Shown here: positions 8,984 to 17,840 of the stretch, piece after piece
Position numbering within the stretch: position 1 is the stretch's first letter
Layout of the letters: the number at the start of each line of letters is the position of its first letter
Assembly (NCBI GenBank): GCA_032388755.1
Contig: CP135593.1
Span: forward strand, 1,054,001 to 1,118,000
Direction of reading: 5' to 3'
Length of the DNA: 64,000 bases
From: Neisseria sp. DTU_2020_1000833_1_SI_GRL_NUU_006
GTDB lineage: Bacteria > Pseudomonadota > Gammaproteobacteria > Burkholderiales > Neisseriaceae
Notes under the pieces: generated by a model
Told to the model about the DNA's origin: nothing
Database searches by the model: none
Seen by the model: the letters and a program-made list of their open reading frames with translations, nothing else
Program-made: the position numbers and the translations under genes

Positions 8984-9828
8984 GGCTTAAATCCGAATAA
9001 CCAAGTTTTCAGGGCGATACGCTTTTTACGCGGCGAAGGAATGGCAATTTTATAAGTCAAGACGTTTTGCGCGCCGTCGCGGTCGATTTCGTTCAGCAAC
9101 GCGTAATAAATCGCCGCCATCACCAACCCGACTTTTTGGGATTTTTTATCGGCAGCAGGCAACAGCGACATCGCCTCGCGATAAGTCTCACGGGCGCGTG
9201 AAACTTGAAAGCGCATCAGTTCGGTAAAATTATCCGTCGGCTTACACTGCATAATCACGCTTGCAGGCACGTCAAACCGCTGCATTTCCTCCATCGGCAG
9301 GTAAATCCGACCGTTGCGTGCATCCTCGCCGACATCGCGGATAATGTTCGTCAGTTGCAGCGCAAGGCCCATTTTATCGGCGTATTCCAGCGTTCGGTCG
9401 TCTGAAAATCCCAAAATCCGCGCAATCAGGCAGCCGACTACGCCTGCAACGCGGTGGCAATACAGTTTCAACTCTTCAAAACTACCGTAACGCGCCTGAA
9501 GCAAATCCATCTGCATTCCGTCGATTAAGGCTTCCAATTCATATTTCGGCAGCTTGAAGATTTCCTTTATCTGCCGCAAAGCCTGATTGACCGGATGCTC
9601 CGGCACCTCGCCACCGAACACCTTGTCCAAATCGCCGCGCCACCAATTCAGCGTTGCCTGCGCCACATTCGGATCGGAGCAGTCATCAACCACATCGTCC
9701 AATTCGCGGCAAAAAGCATACAAAACCGTTATCGCATCCCGCTTTTCCTGCGGCAGGAAACGGAAGCCCGACAAAAAACTGGAGCGGCTTTCTTCTGCCT
9801 TCTGGCGACAATAATCAAGTCCTTGCAC
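8980..9828 (-). CDS. hpnD: Presqualene diphosphate synthase HpnD
   Basis: Trans-isoprenyl diphosphate synthase, squalene/phytoene synthase family, which condenses two farnesyl diphosphates to presqualene diphosphate. It has 282 residues with two Asp-rich Mg-binding motifs: ELDDVVDD near residue 42 and NIIRDVGEDA near 162. The start at 9828 gives the usual N-terminus (YCRQKAEESRSSF). It forms a coupled pair with hpnE. No squalene-hopene cyclase is visible in the window, so the fate of squalene cannot be judged here. Confidence 0.9.
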   Translation of the reverse strand: MQGLDYCRQKAEESRSSFLSGFRFLPQEKRDAITVLYAFCRELDDVVDDCSDPNVAQATLNWWRGDLDKVFGGEVPEHPVNQALRQIKEIFKLPKYELEALIDGMQMDLLQARYGSFEELKLYCHRVAGVVGCLIARILGFSDDRTLEYADKMGLALQLTNIIRDVGEDARNGRIYLPMEEMQRFDVPASVIMQCKPTDNFTELMRFQVSRARETYREAMSLLPAADKKSQKVGLVMAAIYYALLNEIDRDGAQNVLTYKIAIPSPRKKRIALKTWLFGFKP

Positions 9829-10024
9829 GGCGTGTCCTAAAAATTATCATAATAGTAAAATCAGATTTTATCGGATTTGGGGCAGTAGGGAAATTTCAGA
9901 CGACCTTTATAAATAAAAGGAATCCGATTATCGCAATTCCCTACCAAACCACTCAACTATCCGCCCGAAATCTGTTAAAATACCGCCCTATCCTAATAAA
10001 TACAGCATCAAAAGGCACACAATC

Positions 10025-11887
10025 ATGGCTCTTTTGCAGATTTCCGAACCCGGCATGTCCGCCGCTCCGCATCAACACCGTCTCGCCATCGGCATCGACT
10101 TGGGTACGACCAACAGCCTGGTTGCTACCGTCCGCAGCGGCAGCCCGGTTTGTCTGACCGATATTGACGGGCGCACCACCCTGCCCTCCGTCGTCCGCTA
10201 CGGCGAAGGCGACGCCGTCGAAGTCGGCAAAACCGCCCTTTCCGCCCAAAAAACCGACCCGCTGAACACCATCAGTTCCGCCAAACGCCTGATTGGTCGC
10301 ACGCTGACCGACCTCGCGCATGAGGCGCAATACCTGCCCTACCGGTTCACGCCCAACGAGCGCGTGGTCGAGCTGAACACCCGCCAAGGTGCCAAAACGC
10401 CTATCGAAGTGTCGTCTGAAATCCTCAAAGCCCTCAAATCGCGTGCCGAAGAAACATTGGGCGGCGATTTGGTCGGCGCCGTCATTACCGTTCCCGCCTA
10501 TTTCGACGATGCCCAACGCCAAGCCACCAAAGATGCCGCGCGTTTGGCGGGCTTGAACGTATTGCGCCTGCTCAACGAGCCGACCGCCGCCGCGATTGCC
10601 TACGGGCTGGACAACGCCTCGGAAGGTACGTTTGTCGTTTACGACTTGGGCGGCGGTACGTTCGACGTATCCGTATTGCAACTGACCAAAGGGCTGTTTG
10701 AAGTCAAAGCCACCGGCGGCAACAGCGCATTGGGCGGCGACGATTTCGACCACCGCCTGTTCTGCCACCTGCTTGAACAAAACGACCTTTCCAAACTCAA
10801 CGAGCGCGACAGCCAGCTTCTGCTTTCCCTTGTCCGCGCTGCCAAAGAACAACTGACCGGCCAAACCGAAGCCGTCGTCGAAGCCACGCTTTCAGACGGC
10901 CGCAAAATCCATACCGTCATTACCCGCCAAGAATTTCACCACCTGACGCAAAATCTGGTGCAAAAAACCATAGAGCCGGTTAAACAAGCCCTGAAAGACG
11001 CTGGCGTGACCAAAGCCGACATCAAAGGCGTAATTATGGTCGGCGGTTCTACCCGTATGCTGCACGTTCAACAAGCGGTCGCCACCTTCTTCGGACAAAC
11101 CCCGCTGAACAACCTCAACCCCGACGAAGTCGTCGCGCTCGGCGCCGCCATACAGGCGAACGTCCTTGCCGGCAACAAAACCGACGGCGAATGGCTGCTG
11201 CTGGACGTTACCCCCTTGTCGCTCGGTTTGGAAACCTACGGCGGACTCGCCGAAAAAATCATCCCGCGCAATTCCACCATCCCCACCGCACGCGCGCAGG
11301 ATTTCACCACCTTCAAAGACGGTCAAACCGCCATGACGATACACGTCGTACAAGGCGAGCGCGAACTCGTTTCCGACTGCCGCAGCCTTGCCAAATTCAC
11401 CCTGCGCGGCATTCCGCCCATGACCGCAGGCGCAGCGCGTATCCGCGTTACCTTCCAAGTGGACGCCGACGGCTTGCTGTCCGTTTCCGCACAAGAACAA
11501 AGCACCGGCGTACAGGCGCAAATCGAAGTCAAACCTTCCTACGGTTTGGACGACGACACCATCACCCAAATGCTCAAAGACAGCATGAGCAACGCCGCCG
11601 AAGACATGGCGGCACGCGCCCGTGCCGAAGCCGTGGTCGAAGCCGAAAGCCTGACCGGTGCCGTCAACGCCGCCCTTGAATTGGATAGCGATTTGCTGGA
11701 TGCCGAAGAGCTTGCACAAATCCAACAAGACATCGCCGATTTGCAAGGTCGTCTGAAAGACGGCAACGCCGAAGACATCCGCGCCGCCGTCGCCAAACTC
11801 AGCCGCAGCACCGACAACTTCGCCGCCAAACGTATGAACCGCAACATCCAACGTGCGCTGACAGGGCAAAGTGTGGACGATATTTGA
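10025..11887 (+). CDS. hscA: Fe-S protein assembly chaperone HscA
   Basis: Specialised Hsp70 that, with HscB, helps transfer Fe-S clusters from the scaffold IscU to acceptor proteins. The 620-residue sequence has the ATPase phosphate-1 motif GIDLGTTNS near residue 23, AYFDDAQRQATKDAARLAGL, DLGGGTFDVSVL, then a substrate-binding domain (VTPLSLGLETYGG...). The ATG at 10025 gives the normal HscA N-terminal extension. fdx and iscX lie downstream, separated by other genes; hscB, iscS and iscU are not in this window. The C-terminal coding region includes a DUS at about 11748. Confidence 0.95.
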   Translation: MALLQISEPGMSAAPHQHRLAIGIDLGTTNSLVATVRSGSPVCLTDIDGRTTLPSVVRYGEGDAVEVGKTALSAQKTDPLNTISSAKRLIGRTLTDLAHEAQYLPYRFTPNERVVELNTRQGAKTPIEVSSEILKALKSRAEETLGGDLVGAVITVPAYFDDAQRQATKDAARLAGLNVLRLLNEPTAAAIAYGLDNASEGTFVVYDLGGGTFDVSVLQLTKGLFEVKATGGNSALGGDDFDHRLFCHLLEQNDLSKLNERDSQLLLSLVRAAKEQLTGQTEAVVEATLSDGRKIHTVITRQEFHHLTQNLVQKTIEPVKQALKDAGVTKADIKGVIMVGGSTRMLHVQQAVATFFGQTPLNNLNPDEVVALGAAIQANVLAGNKTDGEWLLLDVTPLSLGLETYGGLAEKIIPRNSTIPTARAQDFTTFKDGQTAMTIHVVQGERELVSDCRSLAKFTLRGIPPMTAGAARIRVTFQVDADGLLSVSAQEQSTGVQAQIEVKPSYGLDDDTITQMLKDSMSNAAEDMAARARAEAVVEAESLTGAVNAALELDSDLLDAEELAQIQQDIADLQGRLKDGNAEDIRAAVAKLSRSTDNFAAKRMNRNIQRALTGQSVDDI

Positions 11888-11897
11888 CGGCAAACAG

Positions 11898-11935
11898 TTT
11901 CAGACGACCTTGTAAAACACAAGGTCGTCTGAAAA
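11898..11935. terminator. DUS inverted-repeat terminator of hscA
   Basis: TTTCAGACGACCTTGT and ACAAGGTCGTCTGAAA form a perfect stem around a 4-nt loop directly after the hscA stop. Confidence 0.85.
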
Positions 11936-11965
11936 TCTAATATCCCAACCGATCCGATTTCTTCT

Positions 11966-12328
11966 ATGCGACTCTGGCACCAAACCCTCATCCCGCTACT
12001 CCCCCGCGCCCAGCTTTTGGGGCAACACCGCGAATGCGCCGCCCTGCGCGGAGCAGGCTGGGGCAGGCCGCACGCGACGGTGAATTACGTCTTCACCCAT
12101 TCGCCTGACAAGCTCTATCTGTATCACGCGCTGATTATGGAAGAAATGGAAAAACGCGGTTACAAACCCGACCCGTTGTGGAAAGACCCGCTGTACCGCG
12201 GCAAAGCGGTTGCCCCTTATCCCGCACACGATATCGAAGCCGCCGATTCACCGATTTACCCCGAACACGATGATGCGTATCTAGACGAATGTCTGGAAAA
12301 TTTAAAAAGCAAAGGTATCATGTTATAA
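11966..12328 (+). CDS. TIGR02328-family protein (pyrimidine-dimer glycosylase-like)
   Basis: Small protein of 120 residues. The N-terminus MRLWHQTLIPLLPRAQLLGQHREC is characteristic of the TIGR02328/Pyr_excise-related family, which resembles T4 endonuclease V. Conserved features are the early Arg, HREC near residue 22 and HATVNYVF near residue 36. If active it would cut the glycosyl bond at UV dimers, but activity has not been shown from sequence alone. It sits between hscA and fdx, with DUS hairpins on both sides, so it is probably a separate transcription unit. Confidence 0.72.
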   Translation: MRLWHQTLIPLLPRAQLLGQHRECAALRGAGWGRPHATVNYVFTHSPDKLYLYHALIMEEMEKRGYKPDPLWKDPLYRGKAVAPYPAHDIEAADSPIYPEHDDAYLDECLENLKSKGIML

Positions 12329-12330
12329 AC

Positions 12331-12371
12331 GGTTTCAGACGACTCCTTCATTACAAAAGGTCGTCTGAAAA
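12331..12371. terminator. Imperfect DUS inverted-repeat terminator
   Basis: GGTTTCAGACGACTCC... pairs with ...AAAAGGTCGTCTGAAAAC, with a mismatch near the loop. Confidence 0.7.
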
Positions 12372-12413
12372 CGACTGACAAACCCTATCCACCCATTACA
12401 AGAGACAATAAAA

Positions 12414-12755
12414 ATGCCCAAAATCACCGTACTCCCACACGCCGTATTATGTCCCGAAGGCGCAGTCATTGAAGACGCACCCGAAGGCAAAACCGTCCTT
12501 GACGTACTGCTCGACCACGACATCGAAGTCGATCACGCCTGTGAAAAATCCTGCGCCTGCACCACCTGCCACGTCATCATCCGCAAAGGCTTCGACAGTT
12601 TGGAAGAGCCGAGCGATCTGGAAGAAGACCTGCTCGACCAGGCATGGGGCTTGGAAGCCGACTCGCGCCTGAGCTGTCAGGCAGTGGTTGCCGACGAAGA
12701 CTTGGTGGTGGAAATCCCCAAATACACCATCAACCACGCGCGCGAAGATCATTGA
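12414..12755 (+). CDS. fdx: ISC-type [2Fe-2S] ferredoxin
   Basis: Adrenodoxin-type ferredoxin that supplies electrons for Fe-S cluster assembly by the ISC machinery. It has 113 residues. The cluster ligands are visible as CEKSCACTTCH (three Cys in the C-x5-C-x2-C spacing), and a fourth Cys lies in LSCQAVV. The gene starts after an AAGAGACAATAAAA leader. Its proximity to hscA and iscX supports the assignment, although the usual iscSUA-hscB genes are not adjacent. Confidence 0.93.
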   Translation: MPKITVLPHAVLCPEGAVIEDAPEGKTVLDVLLDHDIEVDHACEKSCACTTCHVIIRKGFDSLEEPSDLEEDLLDQAWGLEADSRLSCQAVVADEDLVVEIPKYTINHAREDH

Positions 12756-12762
12756 TGCAAAG

Positions 12763-12803
12763 AGGTCGTCTGAAACGGATACAGCAATGTTCAGACGACC
12801 CCT
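12763..12803. terminator. DUS inverted repeat after fdx
   Basis: AGGTCGTCTGAAA and TTCAGACGACCCCT pair around a 14-nt loop. A second DUS pair follows at 12825-12869, probably serving the convergent gene. Confidence 0.75.
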
Positions 12804-12824
12804 GCCAAATTTTGAGCAAACAAA

Positions 12825-12869
12825 AAGTCGTCTGAAACTGCCTTACCGACCGTTTTCAGACGACCTTCC
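12825..12869. terminator. Second DUS inverted repeat between convergent genes
   Basis: AAAAAGTCGTCTGAAACTG and GTTTTCAGACGACCTT pair. It lies just beyond the stop of the minus-strand gene at 12891 and probably terminates it. Confidence 0.7.
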
Positions 12870-12890
12870 GTCAAATCGCTGCCAAATCGT

Positions 12891-13502
12891 TTATTTGGAA
12901 CGTGGAACGACAAATCTCAAGCGGGAGATCTTCATTGACGCAGCGGCTTGGGCAACAGGGTAGCGTTCCACTTCACCTTTAACATTGATCATACTGAGGC
13001 GGCTGCCGCGGCGGGTAATAATGCTCTTAGGTTCGGGCTTCGGTGCCGGTTCGTTTTTTGTTGCGGTTGTAACGGATTTCGGCGGTTCGGGGACATATCC
13101 CGCCAAGCCGAAGCGTTTGATGATTTTATTTGCGGCATCCATATAACGCTGTTTTGCTTCTTCGTTTTCCACCGCCATATCGTCAAGCGCCACAGACACG
13201 TCGTTGCCGCAGCCGACAATACGTTCCGCAATACGCGAATACACCATCCAGCGTTTCAAACGCAAAGCGCCCGCATCTTCGTCCGGCGCAGCGGCATCCA
13301 AAGCAATCATGCCGTAACGCTTGCCATAACGGAGGCGCAGCGAAAGCCGCTTCAGCCCCTCGCTCTCGTCCAGCATCTGATAAAGCTCGCGGATAAGCAG
13401 CAGCAGGCGGTCGAACACGCCCGCTTTAGCAAGATAATTAGGATCATCGGAGGCGAGCGCGTAAATAAGTTTGGATAATTTGGCATTGAGTGCGTTGTTC
13501 AT
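12891..13502 (-). CDS. Hypothetical protein
   Basis: 203-residue protein that I do not recognise. The N-terminal two thirds are predicted helical and charged (LLLLIRELYQMLDESEGLKRLSLRL). A Pro/Lys-rich linker follows near residues 136-158 (PEPPKSVTTATKNEPAPKPEPK), then a basic C-terminus. No signal peptide or membrane segment is seen. The ATG at 13502 has a modest AGGAAAA ribosome-binding site. Codon use resembles the neighbouring core genes, so it is probably a real Neisseria gene. Confidence 0.7.
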   Translation of the reverse strand: MNNALNAKLSKLIYALASDDPNYLAKAGVFDRLLLLIRELYQMLDESEGLKRLSLRLRYGKRYGMIALDAAAPDEDAGALRLKRWMVYSRIAERIVGCGNDVSVALDDMAVENEEAKQRYMDAANKIIKRFGLAGYVPEPPKSVTTATKNEPAPKPEPKSIITRRGSRLSMINVKGEVERYPVAQAAASMKISRLRFVVPRSK

Positions 13503-13762
13503 CGATTTTCCTGTTATTCATACTATAATGGATTTCTTTAAGAACCATTCCAAATGATTTGGTTGCATGACAAAGTGTAAATTTTCCTTAGTGAAAGTCA
13601 GAAAAATGTATTAACGTACGCCTTGAAAATATTACATAGGAAAATACCATATGCGATTTCAGACGCATTAATCATTGCCGACACAAATTTCCCCCAAAGC
13701 ATTAAAACCTAAACAAGCCATCCCGAATCAAACCATTCGGACACTCCAAAAGGAACGACATC

Positions 13763-13960
13763 ATGAAATGGACAGACACCCAACGCATCGCCGAGGAACT
13801 TTACGACCTGCACGGCGACAGCATCGACCCGAAAACCGTTCGCTTCACCCAACTGCGCGACCTGATTATGGCGCTGCCCGACTTCGACGACGATCCCGCA
13901 CGCTGCGGCGAACGCATCCTCGAAGCTGTGCAACAGGCATGGATTGAAGAGGCTGAGTGA
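13763..13960 (+). CDS. iscX: Fe-S cluster assembly protein IscX
   Basis: Small acidic protein of 65 residues (E. coli YfhJ). It binds IscS and iron and modulates cluster assembly. The sequence has the family hallmarks: WTDTQRIAEELYD near the start, DP near 22, FTQLRDLIMALPDFDDDP, and an acidic ending WIEEAE. An AAAGGAACG ribosome-binding site precedes the ATG. In E. coli iscX ends the isc operon; here it follows fdx after an opposite-strand gene. Confidence 0.93.
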   Translation: MKWTDTQRIAEELYDLHGDSIDPKTVRFTQLRDLIMALPDFDDDPARCGERILEAVQQAWIEEAE

Positions 13961-13990
13961 GGCAACATCATTTGCAAGCTAAAAACCAAG

Positions 13991-14020
13991 ACGTCGTCTG
14001 AAAATTTTTCAGACGACGTT
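13991..14020. terminator. DUS-like inverted-repeat terminator of iscX
   Basis: ACGTCGTCTGAAAA and TTTTCAGACGACGT form a perfect stem. The DUS here has ACGTCGTCTGAA instead of AGGTCGTCTGAA. Confidence 0.8.
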
Positions 14021-14303
14021 TGAATGGGTTGATAGCCAACTCAAGCGCGAAACATCTTATTGCTTTTGCGTTACCAACAAGAATACAAGCCATTGAAATC
14101 CATTTAATTTCAAAGTATTCCCACACATCAGAATATGTATTTTCTCCCCGGCTTGCCCTCATATGAATAGAGGCAAACATAATGGCAACCATATTAAAAT
14201 AATTCATAAACTTTCTGAAAATTTTGAATTTGACTCATACACAAGGCAAATTTATCATACAAGCCTGAAAACGTTTAAAAAAGACAACCGAGGTACACAG
14301 CCA
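14021..14303. other. AT-rich intergenic stretch with a doubtful minus-strand ORF
   Basis: The region before metF is AT-rich. A 79-codon frame runs on the minus strand from 14207 to 13968, but it reads through the DUS hairpin, has no clear ribosome-binding site and is unfamiliar. I treat it as a probable remnant. The metF leader lies at the right end (GAGG 10 nt before its ATG). No riboswitch was recognised. Confidence 0.4.
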
Positions 14304-15182
14304 ATGAGTTACGCAAAAGAAATCAATGCGTTAAACAACAGCCTTTCCGACTTGAAAGGCGACATCAACGTTTCGTTCGAATTTTTCCCGCCGAAAAACG
14401 AACAAATGGAAACCATGCTGTGGGACTCCATCCATCGCCTGCAAACCCTGCATCCCAAATTCGTCTCCGTAACCTACGGCGCAAACTCCGGCGAACGCGA
14501 CCGTACGCACAGCATCGTCAAACGCATCCAACAGGAAACCGGCTTGGAAGCCGCGCCACATCTGACCGGCATCGACGCCTCTCCCGACGAATTGCGCCAA
14601 ATCGCCAAAGACTATTGGGACAGCGGCATCCGCCGTATTGTCGCCCTGCGTGGCGACGAGCCACCCGGTTATGAGAAAAAACCGTTTTACGCCGAAGATT
14701 TGGTCAAACTCCTGCGCTCCGTCGCCGACTTCGACATCTCCGTAGCGGCATATCCGGAAGTGCATCCCGAAGCAAAATCCGCACAAGCCGACCTGATCAA
14801 TCTGAAGCGCAAAATCGATGCGGGTGCAAACCACGTCATCACCCAATTCTTCTTTGACGTAGAACGCTACCTGCGCTTCCGCGACCGCTGCGTGATGTTG
14901 GGCATCGATGTCGAAATCGTTCCCGGCATCCTGCCTGTTACCAACTTCAAGCAACTCGGCAAAATGGCGCAAGTAACCAACGTCAAAATCCCGAAATGGC
15001 TGTCGCAAATGTATGAAGGCTTGGACGACGACCAAGGCACGCGCAATCTGGTGGCGGCAAGTATCGCCATTGACATGGTCAAAGTCCTGTCCCGCGAAGG
15101 CGTGAAAGATTTCCACTTCTACACGCTCAACCGCAGCGAGCTGACTTACGCTATCTGCCATATTTTAGGCGTGCGTCCTTAA
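14304..15182 (+). CDS. metF: Methylenetetrahydrofolate reductase
   Basis: FAD-dependent enzyme that reduces 5,10-methylene-THF to 5-methyl-THF, the methyl donor used by methionine synthase. The 292 residues have the typical SFEFFPPKNEQMETMLW near residue 28, VSVTYGANSGERDRT, LTGIDASPDE, and ALRGDEPPGY. The open frame extends back to 14163, but the ATG at 14304 has a GAGG ribosome-binding site and the family's normal N-terminus. metE follows on the same strand, so both steps of methionine methylation are clustered. A DUS hairpin separates them, and they may be separate transcription units. Confidence 0.94.
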   Translation: MSYAKEINALNNSLSDLKGDINVSFEFFPPKNEQMETMLWDSIHRLQTLHPKFVSVTYGANSGERDRTHSIVKRIQQETGLEAAPHLTGIDASPDELRQIAKDYWDSGIRRIVALRGDEPPGYEKKPFYAEDLVKLLRSVADFDISVAAYPEVHPEAKSAQADLINLKRKIDAGANHVITQFFFDVERYLRFRDRCVMLGIDVEIVPGILPVTNFKQLGKMAQVTNVKIPKWLSQMYEGLDDDQGTRNLVAASIAIDMVKVLSREGVKDFHFYTLNRSELTYAICHILGVRP

Positions 15183-15189
15183 AGCCGAA

Positions 15190-15227
15190 AACGGTTTCAG
15201 ACGACCTCAGGGGTCGTCTGAAAAACA
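15190..15227. terminator. DUS inverted-repeat terminator of metF
   Basis: ACGGTTTCAGACGACCTC and GGGGTCGTCTGAAAA pair directly after the metF stop. Confidence 0.8.
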
Positions 15228-15317
15228 AAACGCCGCCCCATCCGCCCTATTCTGATTTACAATACCGACCGATTCGGATTGAACCGGTCCTTACAAAATC
15301 CAACTGGAGAGTTCAAC

Positions 15318-17594
15318 ATGACAACATTACATTTCTCAGGCTTCCCGCGTGTCGGCGCCTTCCGTGAATTGAAATTCGCCCAAGAAAAATACTGGCGCAA
15401 AGAAATCAGCGAACAAGAGCTGCTCGACGTCGCCAAAGACCTGCGCGAAAAAAACTGGAAACACCAAGCCGCTGCCAACGCCGATTTCGTTGCCGTAGGC
15501 GATTTCACTTTCTACGACCACATCCTCGACCTGCAAGTCGCTACCGGCGCGATTCCCGCCCGTTTCGGCTTCGACAGCCAAAACCTGTCTTTGGAACAAT
15601 TCTTCCAACTTGCGCGCGGCAACAAAGACCAATTCGCCATCGAAATGACCAAATGGTTCGACACCAACTATCACTACTTGGTGCCTGAATTCCATGCCGA
15701 TACCGAATTCAAAGCAAACGCCAAACACTACGTTCAACAACTGAAAGAAGCCCAAGCTCTCGGTCTGAAAGCCAAACCGACCATCGTCGGCCCGCTGACC
15801 TTCCTGTGGGTCGGTAAAGAAAAAGGCGCAGTCGAATTCAACCGCCTGAGCCTGTTGCAAAAACTGCTGCCCGTTTACGTTGAAATCCTGAACGCTTTGG
15901 TTGAAGCCGGTGCCGAATGGATTCAAATCGACGAGCCTGCTTTGGCTGTTGACCTGCCTAAAGAATGGGTAGAAGCCTACAAAGACGTTTACGCCACTTT
16001 GAGCAAAGTAAACGCCAAAATCCTGTTGAGCACTTACTTCGGTTCCGTTGCCGAACACGCCGCATTGCTGAAAGCCCTGCCCGTTGACGGTCTGCACATC
16101 GACTTGGTACGCGCTCCTGAACAACTGGATGCGTTCGCCGACTACGACAAAGTCCTGTCTGCCGGCGTTATCGACGGCCGCAACATCTGGCGCGCCAACC
16201 TGAACAAAGTTTTGGAAACTGTCGAGCCTCTGAAAGCCAAACTGGGCGAGCGTTTGTGGATTTCCAGCTCTTGCTCGCTGTTGCACACCCCATTTGACTT
16301 GTCAGTTGAAGAAAAACTGAAAGCCAACAAACCTGACCTGTACTCCTGGTTGGCATTTACCCTGCAAAAAACCCAAGAATTGCGCGTTCTGAAAGCCGCA
16401 TTGAACGAAGGTCGCGATTCCGTTGCCGAAGAACTTGCCGCCAGCCAAGCTGCCGCTGATTCACGCGCCAACAGCAGCGAAATCCACCGTGCAGACGTCG
16501 CCAAACGCCTTGCCGACCTGCCTGCCAACGCAGACCAACGCAAATCACCGTTTGCCGACCGCATCAAAGCGCAACAAGCATGGTTGAACCTGCCCCTGCT
16601 GCCGACGACCAACATCGGTTCTTTCCCGCAAACCACCGAAATCCGCCAAGCACGCGCAGCCTTCAAAAAAGGCGAACTGTCTGCCGCCGATTACGAAGCC
16701 GCGATGAAAAAAGAAATCGCCTTGGTGGTTGAAGAGCAAGAAAAACTGGACTTGGACGTACTGGTACACGGCGAAGCCGAGCGTAACGACATGGTCGAAT
16801 ACTTCGGCGAACTGCTGAGCGGTTTTGCATTCACCCAATACGGCTGGGTACAAAGCTACGGTTCACGCTGCGTGAAACCACCGATTATCTTCGGTGACGT
16901 AAGCCGCCCAGAAGCCATGACTGTCGCTTGGTCTACTTACGCACAAAGCCTGACCAAACGCCCGATGAAAGGCATGTTGACCGGTCCTGTAACCATCCTG
17001 CAATGGTCTTTCGTCCGCAACGACATTCCGCGCGCTACCGTGTGCAAACAAATCGCACTGGCTCTGAACGACGAAGTATTGAATCTGGAAAAAGCAGGCA
17101 TCAAAGTCATCCAAATCGACGAACCTGCCATCCGCGAAGGCCTGCCTTTGAAACGCGCCGATTGGGATGTCTACCTGAACTGGGCCGGCGAATCCTTCCG
17201 CCTGTCCTCCAGCGGTTGCGCAGACAGCACACAAATCCACACCCATATGTGCTACTCCGAGTTCAACGACATCCTGCCCGCCATCGCAGCTATGGACGCC
17301 GACGTCATCACCATCGAAACTTCACGTTCCGACATGGAACTCTTGACCGCGTTCGGCGAATTCAAATACCCGAACGACATCGGGCCGGGCGTTTACGACA
17401 TCCACAGCCCGCGCGTACCGACAGAAGCCGAAGTGGAACACCTGTTGCGCAAAGCCATCGAAGTCGTACCGGTTGAACGCCTGTGGGTGAACCCGGACTG
17501 CGGTCTGAAAACACGCGGTTGGAAAGAAACTCTGGAACAACTCCAAGTGATGATGAACGTTACCCACAAACTGCGTGCCGAATTGGCGAAATAA
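15318..17594 (+). CDS. metE: Cobalamin-independent methionine synthase
   Basis: Transfers the methyl group of 5-methyl-THF(Glu)n to homocysteine. It has 758 residues and two homologous barrels. The N-terminal half begins FSGFPRVGAFRELKFA. The C-terminal catalytic half has NIGSFPQT, the HGEAERNDMVEYF segment, the HTHMCYSEF zinc-ligand His/Cys segment, and NPDCGLKTRGW with the C-terminal zinc cysteine. The frame is open from 15279, but the ATG at 15318 has a GGAGA ribosome-binding site and gives the usual N-terminus. It follows metF, which makes its folate substrate. Confidence 0.95.
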   Translation: MTTLHFSGFPRVGAFRELKFAQEKYWRKEISEQELLDVAKDLREKNWKHQAAANADFVAVGDFTFYDHILDLQVATGAIPARFGFDSQNLSLEQFFQLARGNKDQFAIEMTKWFDTNYHYLVPEFHADTEFKANAKHYVQQLKEAQALGLKAKPTIVGPLTFLWVGKEKGAVEFNRLSLLQKLLPVYVEILNALVEAGAEWIQIDEPALAVDLPKEWVEAYKDVYATLSKVNAKILLSTYFGSVAEHAALLKALPVDGLHIDLVRAPEQLDAFADYDKVLSAGVIDGRNIWRANLNKVLETVEPLKAKLGERLWISSSCSLLHTPFDLSVEEKLKANKPDLYSWLAFTLQKTQELRVLKAALNEGRDSVAEELAASQAAADSRANSSEIHRADVAKRLADLPANADQRKSPFADRIKAQQAWLNLPLLPTTNIGSFPQTTEIRQARAAFKKGELSAADYEAAMKKEIALVVEEQEKLDLDVLVHGEAERNDMVEYFGELLSGFAFTQYGWVQSYGSRCVKPPIIFGDVSRPEAMTVAWSTYAQSLTKRPMKGMLTGPVTILQWSFVRNDIPRATVCKQIALALNDEVLNLEKAGIKVIQIDEPAIREGLPLKRADWDVYLNWAGESFRLSSSGCADSTQIHTHMCYSEFNDILPAIAAMDADVITIETSRSDMELLTAFGEFKYPNDIGPGVYDIHSPRVPTEAEVEHLLRKAIEVVPVERLWVNPDCGLKTRGWKETLEQLQVMMNVTHKLRAELAK

Positions 17595-17616
17595 GTTTGA
17601 ACTAGCGTAATCAATC

Positions 17617-17650
17617 AAAAGGTCGTCTGAACATTTTCAGACGACCTTTT
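17617..17650. terminator. DUS inverted-repeat terminator of metE
   Basis: AAAAGGTCGTCTGAA and TTCAGACGACCTTTT pair around a 4-nt loop. The following 190 bp to the next gene contain nothing recognisable. Confidence 0.85.
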
Positions 17651-17840
17651 TATATGGTTTAAAGAATCAAGAGAAAAACATAGTGGGTTAACTTTGAAGC
17701 AATACGGCATTGCCCCATCTAAGCTTCGTAGGGGAAATTCCCAACAATAAAACAACAGATGGAACATTTTCACAGGCTTTACGCCGCATTTAGATCCATT
17801 ATCATGTACTGATTTAAAGTCAATCTAAAAAAGATGTTTA

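Noticed and set aside
13968..14207. 79-codon minus-strand gene
   Set aside because: Reads through a DUS hairpin, lacks a ribosome-binding site and resembles nothing known; described only as intergenic content.
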